In this document: positions 1 to 8,470 of the stretch, piece after piece
Layout: the number at the start of each line of letters is the position of its first letter
How positions within the stretch are numbered: position 1 is the first letter of the stretch
NCBI GenBank assembly: GCA_020540725.1
Contig: JAJBSL010000007.1
Span: 1-64,000 of the forward strand
DNA: 64,000 nucleotides
Direction: 5' to 3'
DNA from: Lachnospiraceae bacterium EP-SM-12S-S03
GTDB taxonomy: Bacteria; Bacillota; Clostridia; Lachnospirales; Lachnospiraceae
Program-made: the position numbers and the translations under genes
The notes under the pieces: generated by a model
What the model was told of the DNA's origin: nothing
Databases searched by the model: none
The model's input: the letters and a program-made list of their open reading frames with translations, nothing else

Positions 1-10
1 AGGCCTCCTT
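1..10 (-). promoter_or_regulatory. Probable ribosome-binding site of a gene off the left edge
   Basis: Read on the minus strand, the first ten bases are AAGGAGGCCT, a near-ideal Shine-Dalgarno sequence. It would serve a minus-strand gene whose start codon lies just outside the window. The AT-rich stretch to its right (about 10-180) would be its leader. No coding region is visible between here and the lipoprotein gene that ends at 199. Confidence 0.5.
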
Positions 11-60
11 ATGATAAAATATTTTACCATAGAAGACCTTCTAAAACATTATTTACAGAA

Positions 61-85
61 AAAGTTTCATACTCTCAAAAACTTT
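61..85 (-). terminator. Weak candidate terminator after the zinc operon
   Basis: On the minus strand AAAGTTT and AAACTTT can pair around an 11-base loop and are followed by a short T run. The stem is AT-rich and only 7 bp. It lies about 115 bases past the last zinc-operon gene. The rest of 1-198 shows nothing else recognisable. Confidence 0.25.
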
Positions 86-198
86 CGTTTTTTCATAGCC
101 CCTTTTAGAAAGTAATCTTTTTTCTCTACAATCTGTAAATCCTTTTCTATTTTCTAATGCCCCCATATTCTAAAATTGATTTGAAATGAATACTATGA

Positions 199-726
199 CT
201 ATTTTTTCACTTCCAATGTGGCACCTTTTAACCGGCAGTAGTTGTCTCCTTCTTTCTGGCAAGTTTCAAGCACGCCTTGCACCACCACATTCGTGTTGTC
301 CTGTGGGTATTCATCCGGATATATATGACTTCCGTCACTCCACACAAATTCCAATCCCTGGGCACAACATGCCATAGCATCTTGAATAATACAATAATGA
401 TAATGCTGGTCTGCCCGTTCATCATATCCTGCATAGTAAAGTCCCTCCATACGAATGGTTTTTCCTACATAGTCATCCGGCTCTACCATCATTTGATAAA
501 CCGTAGCATATACCATATCGCTATTCATAGTAGTAAGATCATAGTCCACGTCATCCGCACTCTGCGAAGCTGCTTCTTCCAATGGTTCTGTTTGGCTGCC
601 CATACTTGGATTTTCTTCTGTATCAATACTTTCCGTGTCTGATGTTTCTGCATCTGTGATGTTGCTGCATCCCGTTATCAAAAGAAATAACAGAAACAGA
701 ATAAGCAATTTTTTTACTTTATTCAT
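199..726 (-). CDS. Small lipoprotein linked to the zinc importer
   Basis: A 175-residue exported lipoprotein: Lys-rich start, hydrophobic stretch and lipobox LITGC with the lipidated Cys at residue 20. An acidic, Ser/Thr-rich linker (about 25-65) leads into a C-terminal beta-rich domain with an ACC motif and a closing stretch like an OB fold (VVVQGVLE). The ACC/DA pattern recalls the C-terminal part of the YcgQ/TIGR03943 family that accompanies YcgR-type permeases in Gram-positive metal loci; this is resemblance only. It is the last gene of the zinc import operon, 4 bases after the permease stop, so a surface role in zinc handling is inferred from context. Substrate and partner are unknown. 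Confidence 0.8.
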   Translation of the reverse strand: MNKVKKLLILFLLFLLITGCSNITDAETSDTESIDTEENPSMGSQTEPLEEAASQSADDVDYDLTTMNSDMVYATVYQMMVEPDDYVGKTIRMEGLYYAGYDERADQHYHYCIIQDAMACCAQGLEFVWSDGSHIYPDEYPQDNTNVVVQGVLETCQKEGDNYCRLKGATLEVKK

Positions 727-730
727 GCAT

Positions 731-1567
731 CTACCTCCCTAAAACTCTGCCGATTACATAAGTAATCCCAAACGCCATAATATTAATCACCACAATTGTA
801 GAACCTACCGGTGTTCCCGCAAGAATAGAAATCAAGATACCTGCCAAAGCGCATATCACAGACAATATGGACGAACAAATCGTAACGCTCAAAAAACTCT
901 TAAATATCCGCATGGCAGACAACGCAGGAAAGATTACCAGCGCAGAAATCAACAGGGAACCAACTAAGTTCATAGCCAGCACAATGATTAACGCAACAAT
1001 AACGGCAATCAACAGATTGAATAAATCGGCCCTTGTTCCCGTTGCCTTTGCAAAATTTTCATCAAAGGTTACAGCAAAAATCTTATTGTAAAATAGCAGG
1101 AACAAGATCACCACAATAATCGACAGTACCGCGCACAACCAAACCTCGCTTTCTGTCAATGTCAAAATAGAGGTGGAGCCGAACAGGGTGCTGCAAACAT
1201 CTCCCGAAAGATTTGGCCCAGTGGAAAAAATATTCATCAGCAGATAACCAACCGCCAATGCACCCACCGAAATCATAGCAATCGCAGCGTCTCCTTTGAT
1301 TTTTGTATTTTGCCCGGTACGGAGCAGCAAAATAGCGCAAATTACAGTAACGGGCAGGATAAAAAGCATATCATTTGTAAAGTTCAAGATTGTCGCCACC
1401 GCCATAGCGCCAAAGGCCACATGGGAAAGCCCGTCTCCAATAAAGGAAAATCGTTTCAATACCAGCGTTACACCAAGTAGGGACGAGCAAAGAGCTATCA
1501 AAATCCCGACAACCAGTGCATACCACACAAAGGGATATTGAAAATAAAGTGCCAACTTCTCAATCAT
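731..1567 (-). CDS. znuB: Zinc/manganese-type ABC transporter permease (ZnuB/AdcB)
   Basis: Integral membrane subunit of the metal ABC importer (ABC-3 family). It is about 278 residues with roughly eight hydrophobic segments and the family pattern near the start (GDGLSHVAFGAMA), which follows the cytoplasmic coupling region. The open frame runs 45 codons further upstream, but the ATG at 1567 is chosen because AGGAGGTGAG lies just before it. That start is one base past the ATPase stop codon, and the longer version would read through the ATPase gene. Together with the ATPase and the AdcA-like binding protein it forms a complete importer. Zinc rather than manganese is inferred from the ZinT domain in the binding protein. 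Confidence 0.9.
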   Translation of the reverse strand: MIEKLALYFQYPFVWYALVVGILIALCSSLLGVTLVLKRFSFIGDGLSHVAFGAMAVATILNFTNDMLFILPVTVICAILLLRTGQNTKIKGDAAIAMISVGALAVGYLLMNIFSTGPNLSGDVCSTLFGSTSILTLTESEVWLCAVLSIIVVILFLLFYNKIFAVTFDENFAKATGTRADLFNLLIAVIVALIIVLAMNLVGSLLISALVIFPALSAMRIFKSFLSVTICSSILSVICALAGILISILAGTPVGSTIVVINIMAFGITYVIGRVLGR

Positions 1568-1568
1568 T

Positions 1569-2276
1569 CTACTCACCTCCTGTTGTTTTGGCAAAGTTCT
1601 TTCCAATACCGCTTTGCAGGTATTCCTGCTTCGTTCCAATAAAGACACTCTGCCCAATGTGTAAAATGTGACTGGCATAATGAACCGCGGCCGCAATGTC
1701 ATGGGAAATCATGATAATAGTCATTCCGTCTCTTTTGTTTAATTCCTCAATGAAACGATACATTTCTACCGTCACCTTTGGGTCAAGTCCTGACACCGGC
1801 TCATCTAAGAGCAGCACCTTGCGGGCGGCACACAAAGCTCTTGCTAAAAGGACGCGCTGCTGCTGTCCCCCAGATAACTCCCGATAACATTTTCTGGCAA
1901 GATGACTGATCTGCATTTTTTCCATAGATGCAGTGGCAAGCATTTTCTCTTCTCTGCTGTAAAATGGACGAAAACCGCAGCAATTCTGGCATCCAGAGAG
2001 AACGATTTCTCTCACGGATGCCGGAAAATCCCGCTGCACCAATGTCTGCTGTGGAAGATAGCCGATTTCATTCGGTTTCAGCCCGTCACCTGTCAAAATG
2101 CTACCGCTAACAGGAGGCTGCAAATGAAGCAATGTTTTCATCAAGGTGGATTTACCAGAACCATTCTCTCCCACAATGCAAAAGTAATCCCCAGAGTGAA
2201 TAGAAAAGTTCAAATTTTGTAGGATAGCCTTGCCGTCATATCCTAGTGATAAATTTTGACAAATAATTTGAGCCAT
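1569..2276 (-). CDS. znuC: Metal ABC transporter ATPase (ZnuC/AdcC)
   Basis: Cytoplasmic ATP-hydrolysing subunit, 235 residues, a single ABC domain of normal length. Visible are the Walker A GENGSGKST, the Q-loop region near LPQQ, the signature LSGGQQQR, Walker B VLLLDEP and the switch His in MISHD. The start has AAGGAGGGAG in front of it. It sits between the binding protein (11 bases upstream) and the permease (1 base downstream) and drives uptake through that permease. Family membership is certain; zinc specificity comes from the neighbours. Confidence 0.93.
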   Translation of the reverse strand: MAQIICQNLSLGYDGKAILQNLNFSIHSGDYFCIVGENGSGKSTLMKTLLHLQPPVSGSILTGDGLKPNEIGYLPQQTLVQRDFPASVREIVLSGCQNCCGFRPFYSREEKMLATASMEKMQISHLARKCYRELSGGQQQRVLLARALCAARKVLLLDEPVSGLDPKVTVEMYRFIEELNKRDGMTIIMISHDIAAAVHYASHILHIGQSVFIGTKQEYLQSGIGKNFAKTTGGE

Positions 2277-2287
2277 AATCTCCCTCC

Positions 2288-3814
2288 TTATTTCAACGCT
2301 TCCTTTAAAATCTCAAGATTATTTTCCATAATAGAAAGATAAGTAGCACCGCCAGAAACATTCTCGGAAGTGGTAGACTGCATAGAATCCATCATCAAAA
2401 TTTTCTGATTTTTCTCCTTCGTATTTTTGATGATTGTCTGTGCAATTTTCTGATCGGATTTTTCAATTGTCAAAGCATTGTGCAAACCAAGTTCATCTAC
2501 TTTCCCTGCAAGAAATGTAATCGTTTCAAAGCTGGCCTCCGTTTCTGCAGAACAGCCTGCAAAAGCGGCATAGTAGTTTAGTCCATAGTCATCCACCAGA
2601 TAGCGGAACGGGAAACGATCGCCGAACAAAAGTGTATTCTGTTCAGAAGTCTCTACTGTCTGCTGATATTTCTTATCCAAATTGGACAGTTTTTCTACAT
2701 ATGCGTCAAGATTTTTCTTATAAAATTCCGCATTGTCAGGCTTGAGTTCAGACAGCCCATCGGCGATTGCAGTGCAAAGCACCTTTGCATTTTTCAAGGA
2801 CAGCCAAACATGTTCATCATACTCCTTCTCTTCATGCTCCAACATTTCATCGGCAATCTCATCACCTGTCATGTCAGATGGATAGTAAGTTGGCCAATTC
2901 TCCATTTCTTCAGACAGTGCGTCAAAACCATCGTTGCCAAAATAAATATGGAAATGCTCTGCTTTTCCCGGAGCTATACCATGATCGCTGAACTGCACAT
3001 ATTTCGGAGCATCACCATCACCGCTGGTTGCCTCAAAAAAGTAACGTACACCTCGACTACCGGATTCATAGTCATAGATCTGATAGCCCTTATACTGATA
3101 AACTGCCTCGGCTGAAACTCCATTCTTTACAAATTTTATAGTATTATCTTCACCGTTAATCACAATATTTTCATCTTCAGTCTTATATCCTTTTTCATAA
3201 TAAGCGCGATATTCTTCGGCAGTTTTGTCTCCGTTTTCCGCCTTGCGTTCCATCACACCATCCAGTGTACCATCCTCCAAATAAGGGTAAACGGATTGCC
3301 AATCGCCTGCCCAGTTGGAAAGGCTCCTATCTTGCACATCGCTGTCAGCGAAATGGGAATAGCCATGGTTATGACCTTCCTCCGCCTGCATACCAGGCAT
3401 GGCTTCCTCCGCTTTGACTGTATCACTCAACACATCCATCAGATTGATAACTTCCATATCCTTATTGACAGCTTCCCGTAAAGCTCCCTCTACCCATTCA
3501 TCGGATTCTCCACCCACATAGATAAACAAGTCGGAGTTACTGATTTTCATAATATCCTCTGCCGTAGGCTGATAGCTATGCAGATCTACGCCGTTATCAA
3601 GAAGCATGGTAATTTCTGCATCGCTGGCTTGAGTACCGAGAATTTCTTTCACCCAGTCATATTCAGGGAAAATTGTAGTTACAATATGAAGTTGCTGATC
3701 CTCCGCAACACCATTAGCAGATGTTTTTCCCGCATTCGTGGTCTTATTGCTACAGGCAGACAAGCACACAAGAGCCATAACTGCCATCAGAATAATGGAT
3801 AAATATTTTTTCAT
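2288..3814 (-). CDS. adcA: Zinc-binding lipoprotein AdcA/ZnuA with a nested ZinT domain
   Basis: Surface solute-binding protein that captures zinc for the ABC importer. It is 508 residues from the ATG at 3814 (GGAGG upstream; the ATG ten codons earlier lacks a site). Lipobox LSAC puts the lipidated Cys at 21. The N-terminal ZnuA lobe (about 42-140) carries the metal ligand in DLHSYQP (H79). A short His-rich stretch (146-154) leads directly into a whole ZinT/YodA-like domain (about 154-327: DRSLSNWAGDWQS, HFHIYFG, NWPTYYP). The ZnuA fold then resumes at EYDEHVWLS (H335) and runs to the end. In classical AdcA the ZinT domain is C-terminal; here it sits in the place of the flexible His-rich loop. 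Confidence 0.92.
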   Translation of the reverse strand: MKKYLSIILMAVMALVCLSACSNKTTNAGKTSANGVAEDQQLHIVTTIFPEYDWVKEILGTQASDAEITMLLDNGVDLHSYQPTAEDIMKISNSDLFIYVGGESDEWVEGALREAVNKDMEVINLMDVLSDTVKAEEAMPGMQAEEGHNHGYSHFADSDVQDRSLSNWAGDWQSVYPYLEDGTLDGVMERKAENGDKTAEEYRAYYEKGYKTEDENIVINGEDNTIKFVKNGVSAEAVYQYKGYQIYDYESGSRGVRYFFEATSGDGDAPKYVQFSDHGIAPGKAEHFHIYFGNDGFDALSEEMENWPTYYPSDMTGDEIADEMLEHEEKEYDEHVWLSLKNAKVLCTAIADGLSELKPDNAEFYKKNLDAYVEKLSNLDKKYQQTVETSEQNTLLFGDRFPFRYLVDDYGLNYYAAFAGCSAETEASFETITFLAGKVDELGLHNALTIEKSDQKIAQTIIKNTKEKNQKILMMDSMQSTTSENVSGGATYLSIMENNLEILKEALK

Positions 3815-3868
3815 AAAATAAGAACCTCCGTATATTTTTTGCATAACTTTCTAAAAATAGGCGCAAAA

Positions 3869-3907
3869 ATACAAGGATATACATATAGGTATAGTACACC
3901 CTTGTAT
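3869..3907 (-). terminator. Hairpin terminator or attenuator between the regulator genes and adcA
   Basis: ATACAAGG and CCTTGTAT pair around a loop that can itself fold (complementary TATAC/GTATA-type segments). On the minus strand the stem is followed by TTTTTG. It lies after the small membrane protein gene and 55 bases before adcA. It would end or reduce transcription coming from the Fur-family gene, leaving adcA to partial readthrough or a promoter I cannot identify. Confidence 0.6.
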
Positions 3908-3920
3908 CAGAGATTTCTAT

Positions 3921-4220
3921 TTAATCATTCAATCTTACCTTCTGGCTTATTAAAGAAGTGCAAGGAATAAACGCTATGAAAAGAAAAAGTGGTGTAATTA
4001 TAAAGAAACTGTCATGAATACTTAGTACCTTTGTTGTAGATCCGGTCCCAAGTTGCTTCAATGTCTGCTCCATCTGATGGATGCAAGAGCAAATCGGGCA
4101 TTTCTCTCCAGTGCAATCATGATTCACTTCTTTAACAATAAAGAATATGGAAAAAAGTGCAGTGACAATAAATGCCATGCAGATAATAAACGCCAATGTT
4201 CTTTGCTTTTTTGTATGCAC
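3921..4220 (-). CDS. Small two-helix membrane protein with a Cys cluster
   Basis: A 99-residue protein with two hydrophobic helices (about 8-29 and 70-90) joined by a loop with four closely spaced cysteines (C36, C41, C44, C46; pattern C-x4-C-x2-C-x-C) beside His residues. The loop could bind a metal ion such as zinc. The start codon is GTG with GGAGGG six bases upstream. It begins 22 bases after the Fur-family regulator gene and is probably co-transcribed with it, upstream of the zinc importer. I recognise no named family; a sensory or accessory role in zinc homeostasis is inferred from position and the cysteines. Confidence 0.75.
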   Translation of the reverse strand: MHTKKQRTLAFIICMAFIVTALFSIFFIVKEVNHDCTGEKCPICSCIHQMEQTLKQLGTGSTTKVLSIHDSFFIITPLFLFIAFIPCTSLISQKVRLND

Positions 4221-4242
4221 GTTTTTCCCTCCTCTTTTTCTA

Positions 4243-4677
4243 TCAAATGTCGGATTCCCTGCACTCCCTACATATTCCGTAGAATACTGTTCGCAAGGAG
4301 TTCATTTCAAAGTCGTGATATTCAAGTAAATGCTGTCGCAGACTCCCCACTTCATTACATTGCAGGTGTATCAGTTTTCCACATTTTTCACATTTACAAT
4401 GATAGCAAACCGACCGTTCATAGCCTTCCAAAGTTCCGATATACTCGAAACAGGCACTGCTTGTCCCTTCAACAACATACTTTGCAACCAAGCCTTCTTT
4501 CACCATTTTTTCTAAATTGCGGTATATCGTCGTAGTTCCAACTGCTATTCCCCCACTTTGAAAATGGTCACAAATATCGCTAACCGTAACATGGTTGCCT
4601 TGAACAGATTTCAAAAAGGTAAGTAATTCGGTCATTTGTCTGGTTTTATACTGTGTTTTTTTCGCCAAATGATCCAT
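4243..4677 (-). CDS. Fur-family metal-responsive repressor (probable Zur)
   Basis: A 144-residue Fur-superfamily regulator: winged-helix DNA-binding half (about 1-85, with TTTIYRNLEKM as recognition helix) and a dimerisation half with the structural zinc site made of CEKC (96-99) and CREC (136-139). Next to a zinc importer it is most likely the zinc sensor Zur, but the sequence alone does not exclude a Fur or PerR role. Start choice: GGAGG directly abuts the ATG at 4677, which is too close, whereas a TTG at 4668 (protein beginning (M)AKKTQYKTRQ) has about nine bases of spacing and is a good alternative. Two Fur-type boxes flank its promoter, so it probably represses itself. Confidence 0.9.
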   Translation of the reverse strand: MDHLAKKTQYKTRQMTELLTFLKSVQGNHVTVSDICDHFQSGGIAVGTTTIYRNLEKMVKEGLVAKYVVEGTSSACFEYIGTLEGYERSVCYHCKCEKCGKLIHLQCNEVGSLRQHLLEYHDFEMNSLRTVFYGICRECRESDI

Positions 4678-4689
4678 CCTCCTTTTAAT

Positions 4690-4760
4690 TTGAAAATCAT
4701 TTTCATTTTAGCATAGTGTTTGTTCAATGTCAAAAGAATTTGAAAATCATTTTCAAATTC
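4690..4760 (-). promoter_or_regulatory. Promoter of the Fur-family gene between two Fur-type operators
   Basis: On the minus strand a sigma-A promoter is plain: TTGACA (4728-4733), 17-base spacer, TAAAAT (4705-4710). A 7-1-7 inverted repeat TGAAAATCATTTTCA covers 4691-4705, over the start site. The same 15-mer lies at 4741-4755 above the -35, where it is extended to a perfect 12-1-12 palindrome spanning 4736-4760. The layout fits cooperative repression from both sides of the promoter, with the adjacent regulator as the likely ligand. Confidence 0.85.
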
Positions 4761-4806
4761 TACACATTTTTTAACGGCAGTGTTTGCCGGTATTATAATA
4801 AAAAAC

Positions 4807-5433
4807 TTATTTTTTGTCCGTATCTCCGTAAAATCGTTTCAATATCCTTCTTAGTTCTGCCGGATTTTGCGTATTTACCTCATGTCCGGTATTTGGAACC
4901 AGCACCATTTCCGCCTGTTCAATCTGCTCCCTTAGCTGTCTGGAGGCAGACAGATTTACCTTATCCTTCTCGCCACAAAGAACCAACACCCGACAATGAA
5001 TTTTCTCCAACTTCTGGCTGAAATCCAAATACATCATAGAACTGCACAAGGCAATAAATGCTTTCTTCTGAAATCCCATATTCCGAAATACAGACTTTGG
5101 CATGATATGAAACATCATGTTCTGAAATTTCAGCAACCTTTTTGGCATAACATATTGTGTACCGATCAATACTACCGATGCCACTTTTGATGGATGCTCC
5201 AAGGCATACTGCAGAGCAAGAATCCCGCCTAAGGATAGTCCGCACAAATGCAAAGGTTCTTTCTGCACTTCGCAGTATTCTTCCAATGCTTTATATAAAT
5301 TGCTATAACTGGCTTCTTTCCCTAAAATCCACTCTGACAGGTTTGGGCACAAAATATCTCCCTTCATTCCCTTCACTGTTTCTTTCCAATCTGATGCTGT
5401 CTGTCCTAATCCATGTAAAAAGATGTATTTCAT
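4807..5433 (-). CDS. Alpha/beta hydrolase
   Basis: A 208-residue alpha/beta-hydrolase fold protein. Visible are the oxyanion stretch HGLGQ (7-11), the nucleophile elbow GLSLGG with Ser67, an acid in LVLCGEKDK and the closing His in PNTGHEVN, so the catalytic triad looks intact. A short cap region lies between about 100 and 145. There is no signal peptide, so it is cytoplasmic. The ATG at 5433 is chosen (GGAGG seven bases away); a GTG one codon earlier also lies in frame. It stands alone between the zinc regulator and ppdK. The substrate cannot be told; esterase, lipase or C-C hydrolase are all possible. Confidence 0.85.
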   Translation of the reverse strand: MKYIFLHGLGQTASDWKETVKGMKGDILCPNLSEWILGKEASYSNLYKALEEYCEVQKEPLHLCGLSLGGILALQYALEHPSKVASVVLIGTQYVMPKRLLKFQNMMFHIMPKSVFRNMGFQKKAFIALCSSMMYLDFSQKLEKIHCRVLVLCGEKDKVNLSASRQLREQIEQAEMVLVPNTGHEVNTQNPAELRRILKRFYGDTDKK

Positions 5434-5530
5434 CACTTTTCCTCCATTATCCTATCTGACAAAACAAAAATGATCGCAACTCTTGAATTGTAAAACTGCC
5501 GCCTCTTATGAAGTAACGATTTCCTATTAT

Positions 5531-5570
5531 ATAAAAATAAGCGTACCACTATTTCTAATGATACGCTTAT
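5531..5570 (-). terminator. Intrinsic terminator of ppdK
   Basis: On the minus strand ATAAGCGTATCA pairs with TGGTACGCTTAT (one G-T pair) around a ten-base loop and is followed by TTTTAT. It starts 22 bases after the ppdK stop codon. Confidence 0.85.
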
Positions 5571-5591
5571 CGTATTTAATTGCTAAAAGTC

Positions 5592-8216
5592 CTACTTATT
5601 AGCGATTGCTGCCTGTGCTGCTGCTAATCTTGCGATCGGCACACGGAATGGTGAGCAAGACACATAGTCTAAGCCAATCTTGTGGCAGAATTCTACAGAA
5701 CTTGGATCTCCACCGTGTTCTCCACAGATACCTACGTGTAAATCTGGATTTGCAGGTCTTCCTAATGAAACTGCTGTTTTCATTAATTTACCAACACCAA
5801 TCTGATCTAACTTAGCAAACGGATCGTTCTCGAAAATCTTTGTATCATAGTAAGCTTCTAAGAATTTACCAGCATCATCACGAGAGAATCCAAATGTCAT
5901 CTGTGTTAAGTCGTTTGTACCAAAGCAGAAGAAGTCAGCTTCTTTTGCAATTTCGTCAGCTGTAAGAGCTGCTCTTGGAATCTCAATCATTGTACCAACA
6001 TGGTATTTCAACTCAATTCCTGCCTCTGCGATTTCAGCGTTTGCTGTCTCTACAACAACTTTCTTAACATATTTTAACTCTTTGATATCTCCAATGAGTG
6101 GAATCATGATTTCCGGACATACATTCCAGTCAGCATGTGCTTTTTTCACATTGATAGCTGCACGGATCACTGCTTTTGTCTGCATTTTTGCAATTTCAGG
6201 ATAAGTAACTGCAAGACGACATCCACGGTGTCCCATCATCGGGTTGAACTCGTGAAGAGAATCAATGATTGCTTTGATTTCTTCTACTGTTTTGCCCTGT
6301 GCATCAGCCAATTTCTGAATATCTTCCTCTGTAGTAGGAACAAACTCATGAAGTGGCGGATCTAAGAAACGGATTGTAACCGGATTTCCTTCGACAGCTT
6401 CGTATAATGCCTCAAAGTCTCCCTGCTGATAAGGAAGAATCTTCTCAAGCGCTGCTTCTCTTTCTTCTACTGTGTCAGAACAGATCATTTCACGGAATGC
6501 TGCAATTCTGTCTTCTTCGAAGAACATGTGCTCTGTACGGCAAAGACCGATACCTTCTGCACCAAGTTCAAATGCTTTTTTAGCATCTGCAGGTGTATCA
6601 GCGTTTGTTCTTACACCAAGTTTTCTATATTTGTCAGCCCATCCCATGATTCTTCCGAATTCTCCAGCGATTGTAGCATCTACTGTAGGGATAATTCCAT
6701 CGTAAATGTTACCTGTTGTACCATCGAGAGAGATTGGATCTCCTTCATGGAATTCTTTTCCTGCTAATGTGAATTTCTTGTTTTCTTCATCCATTTTGAT
6801 GTCACCACATCCGGATACACAGCATGTACCCATACCACGAGCAACTACAGCTGCGTGAGATGTCATACCACCACGTACTGTTAAGATACCCTGAGCAGAT
6901 TTCATACCTGTGATATCTTCCGGTGATGTTTCAAGACGAACAAGAACAACTTTTTCTCCTCTTGCTGCCCATTCTACAGCATCTTCTGCTGTAAATACGA
7001 TTTTACCGCAAGCAGCTCCCGGGGAAGCACCAAGTCCTTTACCCATTGGTGTTGCAGCTTTAAGTGCAACAGCATCAAACTGTGGGTGAAGTAATGTATC
7101 TAAGTTACGAGGATCGATCATAGCTACAGCTTTTTCTTCTGTGATCATTCCTTCATCTACTAAGTCACAAGCGATCTTTAATGCAGCCTGAGCTGTTCTC
7201 TTACCGTTACGTGTCTGTAACATATAGAGTTTCTTATCTTCGATTGTGAACTCCATATCCTGCATATCTCTGTAGTGATCTTCAAGAGTATTGCAGATGC
7301 CTACGAACTGTTCGTAAACTTCCGGCATAACTTCTTTTAACTGATCGATTTTCTGCGGTGTACGAACACCGGCAACAACGTCTTCACCCTGAGCATTCAT
7401 TAAGAACTCACCCATTAAGTGTTTTTCACCTGTAGCCGGATCACGTGTAAATGCAACACCTGTTCCTGATGTTTCACCCATGTTACCGAATGCCATCATC
7501 TGTACGTTAACGGCTGTTCCCCATGAGTATGGGATATCGTTGTCACGACGGTAAACGTTCGCACGTGGGTTGTCCCATGAACGGAATACTGCTTTTACAG
7601 CTCCCATTAACTGTTCCTTCGGATCTGTCGGGAATTCTTCACCGATTTTTTCTTTATATTCAGCTTTGAACTGGTTAGCAAGTACTTCTAAGTCTTCTGC
7701 TGTAAGGTCAACATCCTGTGTGATACCTTTTTCTTCTTTCATTTTGTCGATAAGTTCTTCAAAATATTTCTTACCAACTTCCATAACTACATCAGAGTAC
7801 ATCTGGATAAATCTTCTGTAGCAATCCCATGCCCAACGAGGATTTCCTGATTTTGCTGCAAGAACTTTTACAACTTCTTCATTTAAACCAAGGTTTAAGA
7901 TTGTATCCATCATACCTGGCATAGAAGCTCTTGCTCCGGAACGAACGGATACGAGAAGCGGATTCTCTTTATCTCCAAATTTCTTTCCAGTAACTTCTTC
8001 CATTTTTACGATTGCATCCATGATCTGATCCATGATTTCATCGTTGATTGTTCTTCCATCCTCATAGTACTGAGTACAAGCATCTGTTGTAATTGTGAAT
8101 CCCTGTGGTACAGGAAGACCTAATTTTGTCATCTCGGCAAGGTTAGCACCTTTTCCACCGAGGGTATTTCTCATGCTTGCATCACCTTCGGTGAACATAT
8201 AAACCCATTTTGCCAT
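5592..8216 (-). CDS. ppdK: Pyruvate, phosphate dikinase
   Basis: Cytoplasmic enzyme that interconverts pyruvate, ATP and phosphate with phosphoenolpyruvate, AMP and pyrophosphate. In anaerobic Clostridia it often works in glycolysis or at the PEP-pyruvate node. It is 874 residues, the normal full length. The N-terminal nucleotide-binding domain contains GGKGANLAEM. The central swivelling domain has the phospho-His motif GGMTSHAAVVARGMG. The C-terminal PEP-binding barrel shows GLCRTEHMF and the late GICGEHGGD motif. GGAGG precedes the ATG. The gene has its own terminator. No PPDK regulatory kinase (DUF299) gene is visible next to it, although such genes occur near glyS in other Bacillota. Confidence 0.97.
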   Translation of the reverse strand: MAKWVYMFTEGDASMRNTLGGKGANLAEMTKLGLPVPQGFTITTDACTQYYEDGRTINDEIMDQIMDAIVKMEEVTGKKFGDKENPLLVSVRSGARASMPGMMDTILNLGLNEEVVKVLAAKSGNPRWAWDCYRRFIQMYSDVVMEVGKKYFEELIDKMKEEKGITQDVDLTAEDLEVLANQFKAEYKEKIGEEFPTDPKEQLMGAVKAVFRSWDNPRANVYRRDNDIPYSWGTAVNVQMMAFGNMGETSGTGVAFTRDPATGEKHLMGEFLMNAQGEDVVAGVRTPQKIDQLKEVMPEVYEQFVGICNTLEDHYRDMQDMEFTIEDKKLYMLQTRNGKRTAQAALKIACDLVDEGMITEEKAVAMIDPRNLDTLLHPQFDAVALKAATPMGKGLGASPGAACGKIVFTAEDAVEWAARGEKVVLVRLETSPEDITGMKSAQGILTVRGGMTSHAAVVARGMGTCCVSGCGDIKMDEENKKFTLAGKEFHEGDPISLDGTTGNIYDGIIPTVDATIAGEFGRIMGWADKYRKLGVRTNADTPADAKKAFELGAEGIGLCRTEHMFFEEDRIAAFREMICSDTVEEREAALEKILPYQQGDFEALYEAVEGNPVTIRFLDPPLHEFVPTTEEDIQKLADAQGKTVEEIKAIIDSLHEFNPMMGHRGCRLAVTYPEIAKMQTKAVIRAAINVKKAHADWNVCPEIMIPLIGDIKELKYVKKVVVETANAEIAEAGIELKYHVGTMIEIPRAALTADEIAKEADFFCFGTNDLTQMTFGFSRDDAGKFLEAYYDTKIFENDPFAKLDQIGVGKLMKTAVSLGRPANPDLHVGICGEHGGDPSSVEFCHKIGLDYVSCSPFRVPIARLAAAQAAIANK

Positions 8217-8380
8217 GTCTTTACGACCTCCTATAAATTTTTATTAATACATCGCAGGGATCTATCTGCCTCTCCGAACCACCCTGCTTTATATTACAAA
8301 TACATAATGCGACATATTCCGCCACATATATCATTCTTATTTTAAACGGTTTCCCTAGGTTCGTCAAGGGGTTCCCTTAC

Positions 8381-8460
8381 GGGACGTAGTATTTTGTAAT
8401 TTTACTACGTCCCCAATTTCATTTTACTATGTCCCTTTTTGCAAAGTGTCCTGTCCCCAT
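8381..8460 (-). repeat. Left REP-like hairpin and inverted flank of the RAYT element
   Basis: GGGACGTAGTA (8381-8391) pairs with TACTACGTCCC (8403-8413). Read on the minus strand the block begins GGGGACAGGACAC, continues through AAAAAGGGACATAGTA and ends in the hairpin, which mirrors the right flank. The remainder of 8217-8380 would hold the ppdK promoter, but I cannot fix its boxes. Confidence 0.75.
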
Positions 8461-8470
8461 TTAAACGAAT

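Noticed and set aside
4736..4760. The perfect palindrome as a transcription terminator
   Set aside because: It has a single-base centre, no T run and lies directly above a -35 box; a protein-binding site explains it better.
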